From positions 124,001 through 188,000 of the forward strand of contig NZ_CP034464.1 in the NCBI RefSeq assembly GCF_003955735.1: a stretch of 64,000 bases of DNA, written 5' to 3'. A program made the position numbers and the translations under genes. Below, piece after piece: positions 59,822 through 64,000 of this stretch. How positions within the stretch are numbered: position 1 is the first letter of the stretch; every line of letters starts with the position of its first letter. This stretch comes from Undibacterium parvum. Its GTDB lineage: Bacteria; Pseudomonadota; Gammaproteobacteria; Burkholderiales; Burkholderiaceae_D. The notes below the pieces were generated by a model. It worked only from the letters and a program-made list of their open reading frames with translations, was not told where the DNA came from and made no database searches.

Positions 59822-61627
59822 TTATTTAGCAGCGGCGCGATACACTGGCTGACCTTCCTTGATGGTTTCCAGCACTTTCAGATCGATCAATTTGGCGCGC
59901 TCTACTTTCAAAGGATTGGCCGACAAAATCACCAGATCGGCCAGTTTACCAAGCTCGATACTGCCTTTGCTGGCTTCTTCAAAATGCTGATAGGCAGGCC
60001 ACAGCGTCATGGCTTTTAAGGCGACCAGAGGCTCAACGCGTTGATCCGCGCCCAATACATAGCCGCTGCGGGTAGTTCGGTTGACCGCGCTATCCAATAG
60101 CCGCATAGAGTTAGGGAAAGTCACGGGCGCATCCGAGTGTATGCTAAATTTCATGCCACGCGCCAGCACCGCGCCGGTAGGTGAAATAAATTCGGCACGC
60201 TTGGCACCGGCCACCGATTCTCTATGCCAGTCGCCCCAGTAAAAGGTGTGCATAGGATACAGCGAGGGGAATATACCCAGTCTTTGTAGCGCCGGAATCT
60301 GGTCTGCTCGTAGATACTGGCCGTGGATCAAAACGCCGCGGCGGTCTTTGCCCGGTGCCGCAGTTTGCACCGCTGTCACTGTCTTGATTAACTGATCGAT
60401 AGCGGCATCACCGTTCGCATGATTTAGCATTTGCCAATTATTTTGAGTCGCCAATGTGTACCATTTAAGCGCCTCGGCATCACTGAACGCGGCATAACCG
60501 GCATAGCTCTTTTTTTGCCCAGCAGGTACTTTAAAATACGGTTCGGTGAACCAGGCAGTTTTACCTTGTGGCGAGCCATCGTAGGTCAACTTGACGCCGG
60601 CTATGCGAAAGTGATTGCGATAATTGCTCGACATCCAGCTACTGTGCAAAATAGGATCATCGCCCATCGCGGCAATATCGGCATACGACACAATATCGGC
60701 TTTAAAACTACCGGCCACGGCCATTTCCGGCAAGGCTTTCAGCGTAGCTAAATCGGTCTTGCCATCCTGTATCGTGGTAAAACCATTGGCCAGATAAATC
60801 GCCTCACTGGCTTGGATTTGCGCCACAGTCTCGGCAGCAGTTAATGCTGGCACCATCTTATACACGATACCAAAAAACGCATTTTCTTCCAGCACACCGT
60901 TAGGCGTTTTGCGATCGGCTTCGCGCCGGATCATGCCGCCAGCTGGATTGACGCTCTTGGCCGTGATCTTCATATTTGCCAGCGCCTTGCTATTTAAGAC
61001 GCCAAGGTGACCGGACTGATGGATCACCATGATGGGAATATCCTTAGAAATAGCATCTAGCTCCTGGCGGGTAGGATGTCGGCGCTCTTTAAGTTGTGAG
61101 TCATCATAATTAAACCCCACCGCAACCCCATGCGCTTTCACCACTGGCGACTTGGCGATAAATTCGCGCATCACTTGCTGCAACTGAGCGATTGTATTCA
61201 CAGGGCCATCTGGCAAAGGCAGGAGATTGGCAGAGCTAGCCTGCATACCGACCGCCGTAAAATGGCTATGAGCATCGACAAAACCAGGTAACAAGGTCTT
61301 ACCCGCCAGATCGATCATCTTGGTCTTACTACCACGCTGGGTTTTCTCTATCTCGGCGCGGGTACCGACTGCCACGATCTTGCCCCCATTCACGGCGACC
61401 GCTTCGGCACTAGGCTGGGCATCATTGATGGTGATAATGTCGCCACCAAAATAAATACTATCCGCGCCTAGCAATGCCAGGGCATTTTCCGCGCTCTGCG
61501 CAGGCGTCAAAGAGTTAGTGCTGGCACAGGCACTGATCAGTATGGCGCTACTGGCGAGCAGCGCGGTTTTCCGAAAGCCAGCATAGAATAAAGTGGAAAA
61601 TCCAGTGGAAGTTTTTTCGATTTTCAT
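59822..61627 (-). CDS. Amidohydrolase_3 family lipoprotein (YtcJ-like)
   Basis: A 601-aa metal-dependent hydrolase with lipobox ISAC near residue 34. DSIYFGGDIITINDAQPSAE and GKTLLPGFVDAHSHF (the first metal-binding HxH) are hallmarks. FGIVYKMVPALTAAE, VKLTYDGSPQGKTAWFTEPY and IHSDAPVTFPNSMRLLDSAV are typical of YtcJ-like amidohydrolases, which cleave amide or ester bonds of varied substrates. The C-terminal LGKLADLVILSANPL is conserved. Outer-membrane or periplasmic; substrate unknown. It stands alone between repeat G and an RNase H-like gene. Confidence 0.88.
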   Translation of the reverse strand: MKIEKTSTGFSTLFYAGFRKTALLASSAILISACASTNSLTPAQSAENALALLGADSIYFGGDIITINDAQPSAEAVAVNGGKIVAVGTRAEIEKTQRGSKTKMIDLAGKTLLPGFVDAHSHFTAVGMQASSANLLPLPDGPVNTIAQLQQVMREFIAKSPVVKAHGVAVGFNYDDSQLKERRHPTRQELDAISKDIPIMVIHQSGHLGVLNSKALANMKITAKSVNPAGGMIRREADRKTPNGVLEENAFFGIVYKMVPALTAAETVAQIQASEAIYLANGFTTIQDGKTDLATLKALPEMAVAGSFKADIVSYADIAAMGDDPILHSSWMSSNYRNHFRIAGVKLTYDGSPQGKTAWFTEPYFKVPAGQKKSYAGYAAFSDAEALKWYTLATQNNWQMLNHANGDAAIDQLIKTVTAVQTAAPGKDRRGVLIHGQYLRADQIPALQRLGIFPSLYPMHTFYWGDWHRESVAGAKRAEFISPTGAVLARGMKFSIHSDAPVTFPNSMRLLDSAVNRTTRSGYVLGADQRVEPLVALKAMTLWPAYQHFEEASKGSIELGKLADLVILSANPLKVERAKLIDLKVLETIKEGQPVYRAAAK

Positions 61628-61716
61628 GTTAATCCTTTTTTACCTACAATTTTTAGTACTTCAAATTAAAAAAGCAAACGCTGCTATTCCAATACCTAAA
61701 CCTGGCAAAGCCTTAT

Positions 61717-61754
61717 TATCATCAACTAATAAAACCTAACTATCATCAACTAAT
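61717..61754. repeat. Short 24-bp-period duplication
   Basis: TATCATCAACTAAT occurs at 61717-61730 and again at 61741-61754. The second copy overlaps the stop codon of the RNase H-like gene, so the last residues of that gene may have come from the duplication. Confidence 0.5.
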
Positions 61755-62493
61755 GTGTCGCTGGTATGAAGCCTGCAGTAATACTACGCGAGGCGGCCTG
61801 CGAAAGAGCATCGGCGGCCGCGTTTTTGTGGCGTGGCACCCAGCATAAACGCACTTCAGACAATTGCCGCATCAATGCCCTCGCCTCGCGCCGATACGCT
61901 TGCAGGCGACCAGGCCAGACCTGAGCGCCGTGCATGGCTAGCCCATCGTCCACCTCCTGCTGCACATCATTAATCACCACCTGACTATCGCCGTACACCA
62001 TTAAAAGTTCAGGCTGCAAAGGCAATGCTCTCTGCAGCAAGGCGATCAGGGCGCGATATTCGGCATCGCTACTATCGCCATAAGCTGCATCTTGGGATAT
62101 TTTAAATTGACGGCCATCCGGTGCGATCAACAGCGCACCTATGCCGCAACGACCGGGATTGGGATGGGCCGAACCATCAAACCAGGCTTGCCATGCATGG
62201 GCTGGTGCTTGCTGCTGCAATTGCCGCGCGCGGCGCGCAGCTACTTTGCGTTGCCGAACCGCTGCCAATTTACTCCCCAACATGGCGCGTTGTGCGGCGC
62301 GTTGTGCGAGTAATTGCGACCACCCTGCCAGACCAGCGAGCGCGGCAATCTCCTCTAAAATCTCCAGCAGCGCCAACTCTTGCGAGAAGCCACGCTGACG
62401 CGCCAAGCGTCGGCCCGCAACTTTTTCAGCGTGAAAAGCCATCGCGAGCAGAAGCTGGTACTGCTCTGAAAGTTCAAGTTCAGGTTTTTGCAT
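61750..62493 (-). CDS. RNase H-like protein with N-terminal helical extension
   Basis: A 247-aa cytoplasmic protein. Residues about 1-100 are helical and rich in Ala/Arg/Gln (RAAQRAMLGSKLAAVRQRKV). Residues about 103-240 form an RNase HI fold with all catalytic acids visible: AWFDGSAHPNPG (D), DAEYRALIALL (E), VYGDSQVVINDV (D) and HKNAAADALSQA (D). It should cleave RNA in RNA-DNA hybrids. The N-terminal part is unlike the hybrid-binding domain. The ATG at 62493 has GGAA 7 nt before it; a GTG four codons earlier is less likely. Confidence 0.85.
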   Translation of the reverse strand: MQKPELELSEQYQLLLAMAFHAEKVAGRRLARQRGFSQELALLEILEEIAALAGLAGWSQLLAQRAAQRAMLGSKLAAVRQRKVAARRARQLQQQAPAHAWQAWFDGSAHPNPGRCGIGALLIAPDGRQFKISQDAAYGDSSDAEYRALIALLQRALPLQPELLMVYGDSQVVINDVQQEVDDGLAMHGAQVWPGRLQAYRREARALMRQLSEVRLCWVPRHKNAAADALSQAASRSITAGFIPATH

Positions 62494-62622
62494 GGAATAT
62501 TCCACTGGAACTTTTTATGTATTTTTTACTCATAGTAAAATAACACGTTTCTATTTCCATTGCGAAACTAATTTTTAGTGTTTCGTTTTAACTCAAGCAC
62601 CCACCTATCATCCAAGACGCTC

Positions 62623-63183
62623 ATGCCAACATCTAATGCCATTCTTCCTCCTAGTAAACTGCTAATGCTACTGCTCGCTGCCATCAGCGCCGGCCTCAGT
62701 GCCTGCGCCTCTAGCCCCGCCAGCAAGATCGTCGTGCCAGAGAACCTGCAAGTGCCTGCTGCTCAGCAATTCCTGGCAGAGACCAATGCCAGCGGTGTGC
62801 AAATTTACACCTGCAGCACCAGCAAAACCGACGTCAATAAATATGAATGGAGTTTCAAGGCACCGGAAGCCGAGCTATTCAATGCCAACGGGAAAAAAAT
62901 CGGCAAGCACTACGCTGGCCCTAGTTGGGAATCAGAGGATGGCAGCAAGGTCGTCGCTGAAGTCAAAGCACGCAATGATGGCCCTGTCGCCAGCGCCATC
63001 CCTTGGTTATTGCTCTCTGCGAAGTCGACTTCCGGCAACGGTGTATTTAGCAAAGTGAGCTACATACAACGTCTGGCGACCGAAGCTGGCAAAGCCCCCG
63101 TCGATGGCTGCAGCAAGGCCAATTTCGGCTCGGAATTGCGGGTGCCGTACACCGCCCTTTATCGATATTTCACGGCTGCGTAA
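62623..63183 (+). CDS. DUF3455-like lipoprotein
   Basis: A 186-aa lipoprotein (lipobox GLSAC near residue 29). The mature part begins SSPASKIVVPENLQVPAAQQ, with GVQIYTCSTSKTDVNKYEWS, KHYAGPSWESEDGSKVVAEV and a C-terminal VPYTALYRYFTA, which is the DUF3455 pattern. Function unknown. The ATG at 62623 starts a proper signal; an in-frame GTG 15 codons earlier would give an odd leader. Confidence 0.85.
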   Translation: MPTSNAILPPSKLLMLLLAAISAGLSACASSPASKIVVPENLQVPAAQQFLAETNASGVQIYTCSTSKTDVNKYEWSFKAPEAELFNANGKKIGKHYAGPSWESEDGSKVVAEVKARNDGPVASAIPWLLLSAKSTSGNGVFSKVSYIQRLATEAGKAPVDGCSKANFGSELRVPYTALYRYFTAA

Positions 63184-63243
63184 TTTTCCAGGTCAAGCCA
63201 GCCTATAGCATCGCGCCTAGGCTGGCAAGCACCTGCTTATGAG

Positions 63244-63330
63244 ACATACTCCCCTCTATTTTTAAATAAACATAGGCTTAGCGCATACGTTTATTGCGCG
63301 TTAAAAAATATACAGGGAGGGGGTATATTA
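63244..63330. repeat. 85-bp element, copy 2 (ATACTCCCCT ends)
   Basis: ACATACTCCCCTC at the left and AGGGAGGGGGTATATTA at the right, with a core TTTAAATAAACAT... AGCGCATACG related to 44033-44116. This copy lies between two convergent genes, so it is not a promoter of either. A small palindrome TAGCGCATACG/TTGCGCG sits inside. Confidence 0.55.
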
Positions 63331-63390
63331 CATTTATCCGATAATGTGAGACGCAGCCAGAGCCATCATGTACGCCGATTTTTACTTTCA

Positions 63391-64000
63391 TTAGTCAGGC
63401 AGTTGTAGCGCTCTTGCGATGTCGGACCACGCCACATATTTAAAGTTTTGCGGACCGTCAGGCAATCGTTTATTCCCATCCTGCACCACTAACATTCCGC
63501 GACTAAACTTTCCACCGAAGTTGGCCGAACTCACATCCAGACCATCCGTTTCTGAGCTGCCATCGATGCCTGCGGCTAAATTGATACCGATGCTAAACTT
63601 GCCACGCAGACGGTAAGGTGCTTGCGCATCCAGCACTAGATAAGTGCTATCGCCCTGACTAGAGACAATCAGATAATCATGCTTAGCACCATAATAAATC
63701 GCCATACCTTCCACATCCGCCTTGAGGTTTTCAGCGACCGGCAAGATCATGCTTAGCGCGGGATCGCTCTCCGCCTTGGCGGAAGCTTGCCAGACACCGC
63801 GCTTCTCTTCCCCTAGAAAAAGCCTGGCGTTACGGTCATCGGCGACGCAGCCTTCGGGCTGACTATCCACCTTAAAACGGCGCACTACCCGGCCGGTAAA
63901 GCCCTGCGCCGATCGTTCTATGCGTATCTGCTGAAAGCGACCATCCTTGTCATTGACAAATACCTCTAAGCCCCCAGTCACTGGCTGATACAGGCAAGTG
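63391..64000 (-). CDS. Phytase-like beta-propeller, C-terminal part
   Basis: The C-terminal 202 residues of a protein that continues beyond the right edge. TCLYQPVTGGLEVFVNDKDG, GFTGRVVRRFKVDSQPEGCV, ARLFLGEEKRGVWQASA, ADVEGMAIYYG and SSETDGLDVSSANFG follow the beta-propeller phytase (3-phytase) pattern, including the acidic residues that bind calcium. These enzymes release phosphate from phytate outside the cytoplasm. The signal peptide and N-terminal blades are outside the window. Confidence 0.88.
   Translation of the reverse strand, partial: TCLYQPVTGGLEVFVNDKDGRFQQIRIERSAQGFTGRVVRRFKVDSQPEGCVADDRNARLFLGEEKRGVWQASAKAESDPALSMILPVAENLKADVEGMAIYYGAKHDYLIVSSQGDSTYLVLDAQAPYRLRGKFSIGINLAAGIDGSSETDGLDVSSANFGGKFSRGMLVVQDGNKRLPDGPQNFKYVAWSDIARALQLPD

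Noticed and set aside
1..64000. CRISPR arrays, tRNA or rRNA genes, transposase genes, prophage
   Set aside because: No regularly spaced repeats with unique spacers, no cloverleaf-type sequences and no recombinase or phage proteins were seen on reading both strands.

Overview
This window looks like chromosomal DNA from a betaproteobacterium of the family Oxalobacteraceae, most likely close to Undibacterium. This is inferred from moderate GC content, paired cphA'/cphA genes, several dCache chemoreceptors, a Gram-negative porin of the burkholderial type and the overall gene repertoire. No rRNA, tRNA, CRISPR array, prophage or transposase gene was seen. The two terminal genes, a cysB-like regulator on the left and a phytase-like propeller on the right, run off the window.

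Layout. 1-3.9 kb: cysB-like regulator, FAH-family hydrolase and a chemoreceptor. 3.9-12.2 kb: a cyanophycin locus with two divergent arms. The leftward arm holds an ABC exporter fused to a PH-like and zinc-ribbon head, a DUF1854 protein and a possible tiny membrane protein. The rightward arm holds cphA' (Mur-ligase half degenerate) and cphA (complete). 12.2-18.4 kb: two unrecognised proteins, an FtrA-like regulator divergent from a rhodanese, a small Ala/Ser-rich secreted protein, and a TPR plus HupE/UreJ pair. 18.5-26.4 kb: a large GGDEF-EAL protein, LeuE-type exporter, and a chemoreceptor directly followed by a solute-binding protein. 26.4-38.3 kb: a leftward run of LplT-PlsC fusion, alpha-2-macroglobulin, DUF5063 gene, guanidine-II riboswitch with gdx and an ACT-domain gene, then pbpC. 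38.4-47.7 kb: ion channel, tricorn-like protease, DUF2189 protein, PilJ-N-type secreted protein, diguanylate cyclase and porin. 47.8-53.2 kb: a four-gene envelope export operon (outer-membrane factor, adaptor, two ABC-2 permeases, no ATPase) and a small membrane-anchored protein. 53.4-64 kb: histidine kinase with a sugar-type binding protein, two exported proteins, a YbaY/NlpE/META fusion, an amidohydrolase lipoprotein, an RNase H-like protein, a DUF3455 lipoprotein and the phytase fragment.

How the parts fit. The cyanophycin genes form the clearest metabolic unit: polymer synthesis by CphA, probably helped by a dipeptide-polymerising CphA', with a divergent transporter arm of unknown substrate. 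The guanidine unit is self-contained, with a textbook two-hairpin riboswitch, exporter and an ACT-domain partner. Signalling is dense: two chemoreceptors, two c-di-GMP proteins, a histidine kinase and two solute-binding proteins placed next to sensors rather than next to transporters.

The most striking structure outside genes is a family of roughly 60-100 bp palindromic repeats. Seven copies lie in intergenic gaps, several with matching changes in both arms. Three other repeat types occur: a 122-bp palindrome, a roughly 180-bp nested inverted-repeat element, and a pair of related roughly 85-bp elements near 44.1 and 63.3 kb.
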